A stretch of DNA of 64,000 bases, from contig VDMD01000010.1 of NCBI GenBank assembly GCA_007026445.1, positions 682,001 to 746,000 of the forward strand, in the 5' to 3' direction. Numbering within the stretch: position 1 is the first letter of the stretch; every line of letters begins with the position of its first letter. A model generated the notes under the pieces. It worked only from the letters and a program-made list of their open reading frames with translations. It was not told where the DNA came from and ran no database searches. This stretch comes from Schizophyllum amplum (Eukaryota > Basidiomycota > Agaricomycetes > Agaricales > Schizophyllaceae). Positions 1-8,974 of the stretch are shown piece by piece. The position numbers were made by a program, and so were the translations under genes.

Positions 1-53
1 CTTCGAAAACGGCAATAAAACTTCAATACTATGCTGACCATCCCTTCATCCAG

Positions 54-599
54 TCCCTCCCCTGCGCCATCATCGCCGTCTCCTTCATGACCCTCATGTC
101 TGTCGTCTTCCTCTTCCCCGCCACGCCGCTGCGGTCTCCGTACATCGTCGGCGCGGATGGCGGCGGGCAGCCGACGAGCGCAGACTACGCGGCGAACATG
201 AACTACTCCGTCGTCGTCCTCGGCGGTGTGCTCGGGCTCTCGCTCGTGTACTACTATTTCCCGCGCTGGGGCGGCGTGCATTGGTTTAAGGGGCCGGTGG
301 CGACGATTGGGGAGGGGGCGATGATTGTGGGTGGGAAGGGCGGGATGATTGGGGGTGGAGAGGGTGTGAGAGGTGAGGGAGGGGCACCGGGTGCTATGAG
401 TGCGGGTGGGGAGCACGGAGATGTGGAGAAGGGTGGAGATCTGGAGAAGGCCCGCGGGGATATCGAGAAGGGCGGAGGTCTAGAGAAGGGTGGAGATATC
501 GGGGCTGGCGGAAAGGGGAGGACGCCGACTAGAAAAGCGGCAAGCTCGTCTGACGAGTCGAAGAAGTCGGAGGCGGATGTGGATGTGAGGGAGGTGTAG
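54..599 (+). CDS. Amino-acid/choline-type permease (APC superfamily), C-terminal part
   Basis: This is the last exon of a membrane transporter whose 5' part lies outside the window. An intron 3' end (branch-like CTGAC near 34, AG at 52-53) precedes the exon, which opens in frame as SLPCAIIAVSFM. Two hydrophobic segments are visible (about residues 1-25 and 50-70 of the exon), followed by YYYFPRWGGVHWFKGP and a soluble tail. That block resembles the C-terminus of fungal GABA/choline permeases of the APC superfamily, which import amines or amino acids through the plasma membrane; the substrate cannot be read here. The tail is glycine-rich and repeats a G-(V/L/I)-EK module about five times before a basic/acidic end. 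The stop is TAG at 597-599. The family call is by recognition of this end only. Confidence 0.75.
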   Translation, partial: SLPCAIIAVSFMTLMSVVFLFPATPLRSPYIVGADGGGQPTSADYAANMNYSVVVLGGVLGLSLVYYYFPRWGGVHWFKGPVATIGEGAMIVGGKGGMIGGGEGVRGEGGAPGAMSAGGEHGDVEKGGDLEKARGDIEKGGGLEKGGDIGAGGKGRTPTRKAASSSDESKKSEADVDVREV

Positions 600-876
600 A
601 GGGGCGCGTGCAGGACGAGGGTCAGGTAACATACGATAGCCTGACAGTGATGAAGATACCCTGAACATCTACTTACATTACACATCTAGTAGATGTGCGC
701 AAGAGTTTGCACCGTAAACATTATACATTTTTTTGACCAAATGGCTCAAAGACGAGTCCTTTGCTACCGTGTTCGTCATACCCACCCACACTCATAACCG
801 GTGCCTTACAAGCCGCCGCACTGGTGACCGTGGCTAGTGATAGAATGCGTGAATAAAATCGAGCGCACACAGGGAC

Positions 877-881
877 AAAAA
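877..881 (-). terminator. RNA polymerase III oligo-T terminator of tRNA-Ser
   Basis: Five T residues on the minus strand begin 3 nt past the discriminator base of the tRNA, the normal position for a Pol III stop signal. Confidence 0.85.
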
Positions 882-883
882 GT

Positions 884-984
884 CGTTCAGAGGGCGATTC
901 GAACACCCGCGTGCAAAGCACAATGCCTGGGCTGAGGCTACGGGTAATAGCAGGGCATCACCTTAACCACTCGGTCATCTGAAC
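884..984 (-). tRNA. tRNA-Ser(GCT) with a 19-nt intron
   Basis: On the minus strand the sequence folds as a class II tRNA. A perfect 7-bp acceptor stem is formed by GTTCAGA (978-984) and TCTGAAC (885-891). The D arm contains ACCGAGTGGTTAAGG. The anticodon stem pairs ATGCC with GGCAT. A long variable arm reads GTGC-TTT-GCAC, and the T arm is GGGTG-TTCGAAT-CGCCC. The anticodon loop is CT-GCT-A, interrupted after position 37 by a 19-nt intron (929-947), the standard eukaryotic intron position. The base after the acceptor stem (884) is G, the discriminator expected for serine tRNAs. The anticodon GCT reads AGC/AGT serine codons. Confidence 0.95.
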
Positions 985-1134
985 TTTCAATAAGGGCTAC
1001 CAAGTACATTGATAAGTTACCTAGCCTAGTAATGTCTAGAACTTCATCGCATCCTCCCCTCGTCCTGCGCCGTCATATCATCTCCCTCTTTGGAGAAAAA
1101 TCCTTTGGAGCGATCATCACTGTCGCCGGGAGCA

Positions 1135-1300
1135 GCATCCTGCTAGCGCAACGAAGAAGAGTCGAAGCGGCTCACCTTCGGCAGTGACTCTGCCGACTCG
1201 TACTTAGATGTCTCCGGAGATCCTGATCGGTGAAGTTCGACCTTCATACGGATCTATACTCGCTCGGTATCATCCTATGCGGCGAGATCATCGAACAGCA
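1135..1300 (+). pseudogene. Relic of a Ser/Thr protein kinase (activation-segment fragment)
   Basis: About 150 bases align by eye with the activation segment of the intact kinase at 49229-51236 (around 49895-50030). Shared blocks are GAAGA-GAGTCGAAGCG-CTCACCTTC, CGACTCGTAC, GAGATCCTGATCGG and TTCGACCTTC..ACGGAT-TATACTCG. The corresponding protein is SKRLTF..DSY..PEILIG..FD..TDIYS. The fragment carries stops (for example TAG where MSPE is expected) and small indels, so it is dead. No other kinase lobe is recognisable beside it. It is a decayed copy of the same kinase family, on the opposite strand to the APH-like pseudogene next to it. Confidence 0.75.
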
Positions 1301-1855
1301 AAAAGCGTCAAGCACAAAAGTACTCGTGTAAGGATTCAGGAAAACTAACACATCATCTGCCGCCGATTCTAGGGCTAACACCCGGTGGGAGTGCTGAACG
1401 GGCGGTCCAATTCAGCCCGAGGGTGGAAAACATAATGGAAGAGATGTGCTTACCGACTGGTTTCAATCCGTGCTGAACAAGCCGACCAGAGGCGGAGAGC
1501 AAAGCTTCTACATCGTCCGGCCGCCCTTGAGGATACTTGATCTTCTCGTTGAGTGATTAACGAAAGTCGTCCCGATCTTTCTCGAGTGCGACCTCGATGA
1601 AGGGGAGCGGCATGAAGCACGTCGCCCGGAAATCCAGCACCACTAACCACCGGCCATCCGGCGTCGTGGTCTTCCTGAAATTACCGGGTTCGAAGTCGGA
1701 AGGACAAAGGAACCGATCGTAGTTCGATATCTCGCCTTGGTAGTCGATGCTCACGAGCTTGAAGATCTAACATAGGTCTGAGCTCGCCAGAGAACCCTGA
1801 GACGTTGGCGAACACTTACCTTACCTTTCGAATGTGATCAAAGAAGTCCTGGTCG

Positions 1856-1894
1856 TATGGCGGTTACATTGCACATTTAATATACGAGACTATT
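1856..1894 (+). repeat. Left terminal inverted repeat (39 bp)
   Basis: Identical to the reverse complement of 5123-5161. Similarity continues weakly inward on both sides (pyrimidine-rich CTTTTT). Confidence 0.95.
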
Positions 1895-2894
1895 AAGTGC
1901 TTTTTTGACCATTTTGGGCTCTAAGTCTCTCGCATAAGGTCTTAAGTCTTGACCAGTACATTGTGTCGAAGGTCATAAATTTACGATACAATTATTCCCT
2001 TTTGGCGAGACTTTTCAGTCTTCTTTCAGTTGGCGCCACAATATTCGGGAAAGCCTTTTCCAATGACACGACACTTTGTCTCATTACTTCTTGACGGCCG
2101 CAGGCGCTGCTATACATTTTGGACATGTTACGATACTATCATGGCTGCTATGGCTGGTACGATACTATCTTAAGCAGGACGACTGACGACACTTTCGCTG
2201 AGCGACGAGCCTTTGCGCGATGACACGCAAGCTAAGGCTGCTGCTAAGCTTCAGACGGGTATACTGCTTAGGGCCTTAGGAGCAGCTCGTGATTGTTACT
2301 GACGGTCACGAGCCAGCTCAACGCGTCACGCACCAGGTGACAGGTCAGCCTCGCCCTCCCGAACACAGATCTCAGCGCTTCTCTCGCCACATTCTCCTTC
2401 TGCCTTGCTCGCTGCTCTTGTAAGCTGCTTTGGCCGCATGTGGCGGTCAGCCAGGTAGAGCCACCTCTCGCTCGCACTGTACGCTTGGAGGCATGCTGAC
2501 GTGGCAGTGACGCCCGAGGAAGATTCCAACCGGTCACGTGCCCCAGTTGACCGCTCGGTGCCGTTCGGCGGGCGCTGCCGAAACGGCAACCTCGGACGCT
2601 GCCGCTGGCAGCAGGCTCTCTATAGTCACCCTTGGATTACGCAGAGCCTGTATATTAGAAAATCCATGTAGTGTATCAAGAAGGAAGTGCAAAAGCGGGG
2701 TGGAGAACTTTGCTCTCCGCGTTAGCCGAGGACGAGACGAAGCGGAGCACTCCCGCCTCAAAGGCAGGCGCATGGTTGACATTCTCCGAGGCCGGCCACG
2801 TAGCCCGTTGTCCTCGGCTCTCCTAGTCCGTTGTCTGGTCCAGCGCAGTCGCACCTCGTCTGGTCGAAGTCGGGAGCGCTCTGCTCCCCTGTTT

Positions 2895-3190
2895 GACGGG
2901 ACGAAGCGCTCACACGCTCGAGTGGGAAGCGCGCGCGATTTCGACGACGACAGGCTCCCGAGTTCGATGTGACGAGGCGTTCCCGCATTTGACGATGCGT
3001 CCCCCGCCTTCGAGGATCGGGACAAAGCCCGCCCGCGTTCGCCGTCAAGACGAAGCCCGTCCCGGCATCCGCCGTCGGGATGGAGTGTCCCCGCACCTGC
3101 CTTCGCCGAGACGGAGCGCGCCTTCGTGTTCGCCGGTATGTAGAAGCGCTCCCGAGTTCGAAGCTGGGACGAAGGGTCCCCGTGGGACCT
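2895..3190 (+). repeat. Degenerate GC-rich tandem array inside the TIR element
   Basis: Variants of a unit of about 35 bp built on GGGACGAAGC..TCCCGC.TTCG recur about eight times, with many substitutions. It explains the long but meaningless ORFs on both strands here. Confidence 0.6.
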
Positions 3191-5122
3191 GCCGGCTAGC
3201 CATGGTAGTCAGGACGTGCAGAGTGCGCGTCCAGTTCCGCCCTCGCTGTCGCGGCTGTGGAGCGCGGCCGGCGGTACAGACACAGGGACGCACCCGGATG
3301 CGCCGTACGCCTGAGTCGCTGTTTGCGACGGCTGTAATAAACAGGTGTCAGTTATCATCCACCAGCAGGACGTAGCACACACCTGCAGCCCGGTCGTGCG
3401 GGCCCGTACTTGGTCCTGCCGCGTCAACTAACGTGTTCTTGCCTGAGGTGCCTCCTTGCCAGCCGATCTATGTAAGTCCTCTCGTGAGGGAGCTAGTCAG
3501 GCTCGAGTCAGCGCCCCGCGACGAAGCACCCTTCTGATCGTACTTTCCACAGCTCGAGGAGACGATGGCTAATCAGGAAAAGGAGAACGACTGAGGGAGG
3601 AATGATGGTGGAAGAGGAGGAGATGAAGGTGGAGGAGGTGAGGCATGCGCTCGTTTCCCGGACTGGTTCCCGTCTCCCTTCGGGCCCCTCCTCCGCGACT
3701 CGGAGCTCTTCAGAGGGCCCATGACGAAGCGGTCCTCGGCGCGCCGAAGCGGTCCTGCGCTCGCATCCCGCTTTTGCCCTCCCGCCGTCGACTCCCTCTC
3801 CTTGCCCTCCCTCGTCCTCTCCTCGCCTTCCGTCCTCCTCCCCTCGCTAACAAAACGCGTCTCGAGGAAGCACTTCTGGATGGCCCTCTCAACAACGCAG
3901 CACCCTCGACGAAGCGACCCTTAGGCGCGTGGGCGCAACGCGTTGAGACCGTGCATGCGGCGAGGGAAGTTGAGGTGGTGCGAAGGCGGCTTCACAGTGC
4001 GCCGAGGAGGGATGCAGGGCCTGCGCGGGCAGTGACCGGGAGCCAAGGATGAAGCTTGACAGTGGAAAGGTGACTGGTTTATAGGCAGGGGTAGATCAAG
4101 CCATCGAAGGTGGTGAGGTGAAGTGAGCGAGCTGATGCATGCTGGATGCATGTTTGTTTCTCCGAGTCACTCTCGACTGCTCCTTTGAGCGCTGTTTCCA
4201 GGTCAATGGTGAAGCAATGAGAGAGAACAGAAGACCCACCTGCCGTGCCCACCCTCCTGATGCTATGACGTCCCGTGGCTATCATGGGCTCGAAGCACTT
4301 GCCACTTGGGTCGGAAAGGCGGCCAAAGCTGCAGCGCTATCGCCGCCCGTGGTCGATGTGATCGGCCCATAAAGCGATACGCCTTGGTTAGGGCCCAAAG
4401 GGGAGTGTACAATGAGTGATCGGCGAGGGGGTGTGGGGTGAAGAGAGCGTGATAGGTGGAGGACGAAGGGAGGCAGGCCGGGCAGTGCTAGCTGTCTACT
4501 CAGCCAGCCGGTGGGCGCAGCGGGCTCGCACTTCTTTCCCACACAGATGGCTGGCTGCAGCATATTCCGGTATTCCCGCCCAGCTTGGCCAACGTCCTCG
4601 ACGTCGCAGGAGGCAGGCGGCGGGTGCGAACTTGAAACGGGCGCGGACGCGCGGGATCATCTATGTCACGTGAGATCACGTGAGTGAAGTTCAACTTCCT
4701 TGACAGCTGATTTTGAGCTGGCTCAGAGGCCGCCGTGGTCATACTTGGCCCATCATCCAAGAAGCATCAAAGCCGGGTCAAAGCGGGGATTTAAAGCACA
4801 TTCGGCAAAAGGTGTGTCTCCGAGATAAGAGATGCAAGTTGCCTCAAGAGTGTCGCCTCAAACCTGCCGCAGGAGTATCGCCACAAAGACTTGGCTTGAG
4901 CTAGAACAGGATAAAAGTTTCGCCATGCATAAATAGTTGCGCCTCTAACTGAAAATAGTGTCGTAAACTCTCGCAAGGGGAAATAGTATCGACTGCGGGA
5001 GGGCACAGAAGTTAAGTGTCGCCATTTCTAGATAAAGTTTCGTACTGCCTGTACCATTTACGATACTCATGGAACAGGTCAAATCTGGCATCAAAGTATC
5101 GTATATGGCGAAAAAGCAGCAA

Positions 5123-5161
5123 AATAGTCTCGTATATTAAATGTGCAATGTAACCGCCATA
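5123..5161 (-). repeat. Right terminal inverted repeat (39 bp)
   Basis: Reverse complement of 1856-1894 with no mismatch, followed by the 7-bp target duplication. Confidence 0.95.
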
Positions 5162-5699
5162 CTGGTCGGACCTATAACGGGCGTTCAAAAACCACTCGGG
5201 GAAGAAAGAATGTACAAGGGGAGCTCGTGTCGTTGCCGAAGTATCCGAGTGTCGCGGTTGGTGGTGATCGGAGATTGACCAACGCCTCGACAGCCCCCGC
5301 AACGAGGTCGACGTCGTTCGAGTCGCAGTCTTTACCCTCGATGTACTCCATGGCAATGTACCCAATGCGATGCCCGTGATAATCTGCCGTGATCGCACGG
5401 ACTCATACTGGAGCAGCTCGTACGTGTGACTCGATGCCAGCCTCGCGAAGAGCTAGTCACTATGGCCAGGCTATGGCTGTCCGGGCCAATGCTGCATTTG
5501 CGCCTCGCCGACGGTAACGTTGGTGCCGCATTTGATCCATGCGATAATTGAATGAGTAGACGGATCGGCGATGGTGGTTCCAGGGGGGAATTTGAGCTTC
5601 TCGCAGTGGGCGATGATGTCCTCATCGGAGGGCAAACTCGAGTTGTGTATGAACTCGTACGAATTTATTAAAGACGACATGATGACTGGGAGGAAGAAT

Positions 5700-7590
5700 T
5701 ACCTAGACATAAAGGAGAACTATAGGGTGAAATATTAAGAAAACAACTACCTCGAAGGACTCAATGAGTGAGACCTGATTTGACGAAATATATGGGGATC
5801 AGAGAGATTGTAGAGCAGTTGTAGAGCTTGAAGCTTGAGCCTTGAAGGTCGTGGGGAGCAAGGGGCCGCGACGGCGGGCCGGCCGCCCGTCACTGCGTCT
5901 TCGGTCCACGTTCCAAGTAACTTCTCGCAGACTCCTCGCTACAGGACGGCTCAAGCTGTGCCTCTACTACTCAGTCAACCTCAAGACGGGGTATCAGACG
6001 ATGGATCACGCCAGCATTCATCGGAATGGTGTCCGACGCGCTCATCGATACCAACGCCGCCGTCGTGCCCAAAGAGCTATGTGCGAAAGTACATAAAGCA
6101 GCGCGCTGCAGTTGTACGTTTCCACTCTGCGCAGCGGTTATCAGTCACTTCACTTCAGATCTGCACGTACGTCTGTCATGCTGCCCGCCCACGGGGGGCC
6201 CCCAGAGCGTGCAGAGAGAGAATCTGGCGTGCGGCAGAAAGAGAATCTGGCGCGCAGGCAGATGCTAAGTAACGCGTAGGGGAGGCCGCCGGGCGCGTAT
6301 GGGGGAAGGAGGCCCTGGACCCCGAGTGTGGAGAGCTTCTAGTCCGATGAACATTGAACTTGTGGGTGGCGGCGCGCAGATCGATGGTACCAGAACTTTA
6401 GACGACTGAAAATCCGCGGGGGAAGCAAGTGCGTGAAGAGGGCGTAAGCGAAGTGAGTCCATGAGTGGTGAGTCCATGTGTAGGCAGAGTATATGGGTGC
6501 CGTCTCAGGAGGGCGGACGAGCTCTCATGCCAAGGGCACGAGGGCTGAGTATACCAGCCTCTGAGTCAGAAATCGCACTTCGAGTTCTCCCGCGTGAGTC
6601 AACCCATTCACTGGTTGTGTACGGCGTCTTCAGTAAGTATGTGTACCTGTGGTATAGTTAGCGCATACGCTCTCACTCGCGCTCACCTGCTGACCCCTGC
6701 GCTCGTACATCCGCTGGCTCCTTTGAGGTTGAACCTCCCCAACTTACCCGCCCTTGTCCTGGGAGCCTACCCTTGTCCTTGAGACCATACCGCTGTCCTG
6801 GGACCTTCTCTGCCCTGACTCCTGCTACCTTGTCATCAGTTCTTCTGACGGGGGGTGCTGTCTGGACCGCCGGCAGAGCCTGAGCCAGGCCTGAGCAAGC
6901 ATAGGATAGGCCGATCGCCCACAAAAGAAGAGTTGCTTCAGCGAATCGGAAAAATGAGAGAGGACGACAAGCGCAACACAGGTTGTGCAGCGAATCGGAA
7001 CTGTCGGCAGTCGCGCAGCAGATGGGAAGAGAAAAAGTGTCGGCAAGAGTCGACGTGGCCCGGTCGTGCACACTCGAACCGCGTCATGCCTGATGGCGAA
7101 GCCTGCGCGAAAAGACACAAATCGAGTGAAGAACAACGAATGCAATAAAGATAGCAGCCAGTGCGTGCGAATAAGTGTTACGGTACGGTAAGGAAGAGGT
7201 CAGCCAGTGCAGACACGTGAACGCTGAATGCACGTAGCCAGACCTGATGAAGATGAATCCATGAGATGGTACAAGACTTTGATTATTGAAGAGTCCGGAA
7301 ATCGGGTCGGAGAGTTCTATGGTCGTGAGGGAGGTCGTGAGGTTGAATGCAGGGCGGGTACTAAACGTGCGAGGCGAGACGGTACTGAGTGAGAAGAAGA
7401 TACTAGCGTGCGCGCAGGTACTGGCGTGCGTGCAAGTACTGGGCGGCGTGGAGGTACTGAGCGTGCGAGGAGGAATTGGTGCGGAAGGGCGTGCGAGGAT
7501 GTCTGGGGCGTGCGTGCGGGGGGAGGTGCTACAGAGTGAACGTGCGAGTGAGAGGTATCAGAAAGTGCTGTATGGTATGTGACGGGGCGA
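5700..7590. other. Spacer without a recognised gene
   Basis: This lies upstream of the APH-like pseudogene and downstream of the 7732-8826 gene. Short ORFs occur on both strands but none has a conserved block. A stretch near 6026-6095 reads MVSDALIDTNAAVVPKEL in one frame and looks coding-like, but I cannot place it. 6725-6830 holds irregular CTTGTCCT-type repeats. Confidence 0.5.
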
Positions 7591-7731
7591 GAGGTGTGAG
7601 ATGATGTGGATGATATGGTGTGCGAGGTATACAGACAATTAGGCATCGTCGATGAGGTGGCAGACGATGTGGTATACAAGGAGTCGACCAGGTATATGAG
7701 AGGCGACCATGTAAATGAGAGATCGCCCGGC

Positions 7732-8826
7732 TCAAAACCCGCCCAAGCAGTCCTCCTCCGGGGACACCGAGAAGCTGGACGCGGCATTGAGCACCGGTCT
7801 GCGTCTGCGAGGCTTCGGATTAGGAGACGATGGCGCCGAGGCGGTGGACGACGGTGGCGAAGATGCCGATGACGGAGGTCTGCGCGCTGAGGCGGTCGAC
7901 GGTGGTATTCTCTTGGCCGTGGACGCAGGGCGCGCGGCCGAAGTGGGCGAGGCCGGCGTACTGGCCAAGAGGGGCACTGATTTTCGAGTCGGGGTGGCCG
8001 ATCTGCGCGTCGTAGCCGGTGAGGACGCCCTGCGCGCCGCCGCTGGCCCACACGTGCGCGGCGTGGGGGTCGGTGCGCGTCCTTCATCGTCGTCTTCGTT
8101 CTCGTCGTAGGCCGACGGACGTTTGGAAGAGGACGGGGATGTGGACTTCCTGGGCGACGACGCGCGACGCGCTGTCTTAGACGTTGGCGTCAGAGGCGTC
8201 TTGGGGGACGGGTGCGGCAGGAAGGCGAGAGCAGAGGAAATGGACAGATCGACCGACAGTCCGTGGCCCGGCCTCGCCATCCCGCCGAAGGTCGCCGCCG
8301 CAGGGACGGGCGGTGGGCTCGCGCACGCATCGCTGTCGTCCGACTCCGACGACGCGTCAGGCGTCAGCGGCGGGCACGGCGCGTAGCAAGGGAGCGCACG
8401 GGGATACGCCGTATCACTAGCGCGCGCATCCGTGCGCGTGGAGCGCAGGTACTCGCCGTTGCGCATGCATTCCCCGTCTCGGGCGCTGAGGTAGTCTCCC
8501 CCTTGCGCATACTCCTCCGTGTACGTCCGACCACCGCGCTCGGGGAGCGCGCACGTGTTGGGTCCGACAACAATGGGCGAGCGGTCGTAGTCGGACGGCG
8601 GGTGGGTGGAGAAGGTGCGCGTGAGGCGCGGGGAGGGCGGAAAGTGAACGCCGCGCGAAGGTGTCGGTGGACCGCTAGCGGACGCGAAAGGCTCGTGGCT
8701 AGCAGAGCGCGCAGACGCCGCCGGAGCGACGGGGTACGATGCCGGAGGGCCACAAGAGTACGAGAACTTGAGAATGGGTCGCGGGGCGGGCCGGCGAGAG
8801 CTGGCGGCGGTGGTGGACAGGGACAT
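7732..8826 (-). CDS. Conserved Ser/Pro-rich basidiomycete protein of unknown function
   Basis: This is a single-exon 364-residue ORF. It opens MSLSTTAASSRRPAPRPILKF, then has VHFPPSPRLTRTF and YDRSPIVVGPNTCALPERG, a combination I recognise from uncharacterised Agaricomycete proteins. The rest is Ser/Pro/Ala-rich and probably disordered, with an acidic stretch (YDENEDDDEG) around residue 245, many S/T-P sites, basic KPRRRRP near the end, and the C-terminus SPEEDCLGGF. No catalytic domain, signal peptide or membrane segment is visible. The composition suggests a phosphorylated regulatory or scaffold protein, which is inference. Opposite-strand ORFs over it (7715-8110, 8212-9150) are shadows of its GC-rich codons. 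Confidence 0.8.
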   Translation of the reverse strand: MSLSTTAASSRRPAPRPILKFSYSCGPPASYPVAPAASARSASHEPFASASGPPTPSRGVHFPPSPRLTRTFSTHPPSDYDRSPIVVGPNTCALPERGGRTYTEEYAQGGDYLSARDGECMRNGEYLRSTRTDARASDTAYPRALPCYAPCPPLTPDASSESDDSDACASPPPVPAAATFGGMARPGHGLSVDLSISSALAFLPHPSPKTPLTPTSKTARRASSPRKSTSPSSSKRPSAYDENEDDDEGRAPTPTPRTCGPAAARRASSPATTRRSATPTRKSVPLLASTPASPTSAARPASTAKRIPPSTASARRPPSSASSPPSSTASAPSSPNPKPRRRRPVLNAASSFSVSPEEDCLGGF

Positions 8827-8964
8827 GGCGCGTTCAGGGGCGTATGCAAAGGGGTATGCAGGGTTCAGGGACGCGAGGGACGCTCACGGCGAGCTGGCGC
8901 TGGCGCCGACGCGCGTCAACAATGGGCGGAGAAAACAAGGACAGCAACGGGCGCGAGCATGGGA

Positions 8965-8970
8965 TTTATA
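8965..8970 (-). promoter_or_regulatory. TATA box of the 7732-8826 gene
   Basis: TATAAA reads on the minus strand about 140 bp upstream of the ATG at 8826, a usual distance for a fungal gene with a short leader. Confidence 0.5.
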
Positions 8971-8974
8971 CGAG

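Larger units (their letters stand above)
1856..5161. mobile_element. 3,306-bp TIR element, apparently non-autonomous
   Basis: Perfect 39-bp terminal inverted repeats begin TATGGCGGTTACATTGCAC at 1856 and end as the complement at 5161. The immediate flanks are the same 7 bp, CTGGTCG (1849-1855 and 5162-5168). Removing the element and one copy joins the two halves of the host gene in frame (SDQ-DFF), so the boundaries are exact. Subterminal zones carry many short variants of GGCGA(C/A/G)ACT and TATCGTA, of the kind transposases bind. I see no transposase-like ORF: interior ORFs are GC-rich and low complexity. The superfamily is not assigned; a 7-bp duplication does not match the common 2-, 3- or 8-bp classes. 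Confidence 0.92.
1443..5680 (-). pseudogene. APH-like kinase-fold gene, split by a TIR element
   Basis: The 5' half (5169-5680) starts MSSLINSYEFIHNSS and contains PPGTTIADPSTHSIIAWIK and YIAMEYIEGKDCDSNDVD. The 3' half (1443-1855) resumes with DQDFFDHIRK, then a Brenner-like block SDFEPGN and VLDFRATCF, and KYPQGRPDDVEALLSASG. These are blocks of the aminoglycoside-phosphotransferase-like proteins that are abundant in Agaricomycetes; their substrates are mostly unknown. Three lesions are visible. The first is a 3.3-kb element inserted between SDQ and DFF. The second is an in-frame TAA after DRDDFR (near 1557-1559). The third is an extra base in the G run at 5218-5221 (plus strand), just before VHSFFPEW. 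The intron positions are approximate. The gene is not functional as it stands. Confidence 0.85.

Noticed and set aside
2534..3375. Overlapping ORFs inside the 3.3-kb element, considered as a transposase
   Set aside because: They follow a degenerate GC-rich tandem array on both strands and show no DDE/D-like or zinc-finger block.
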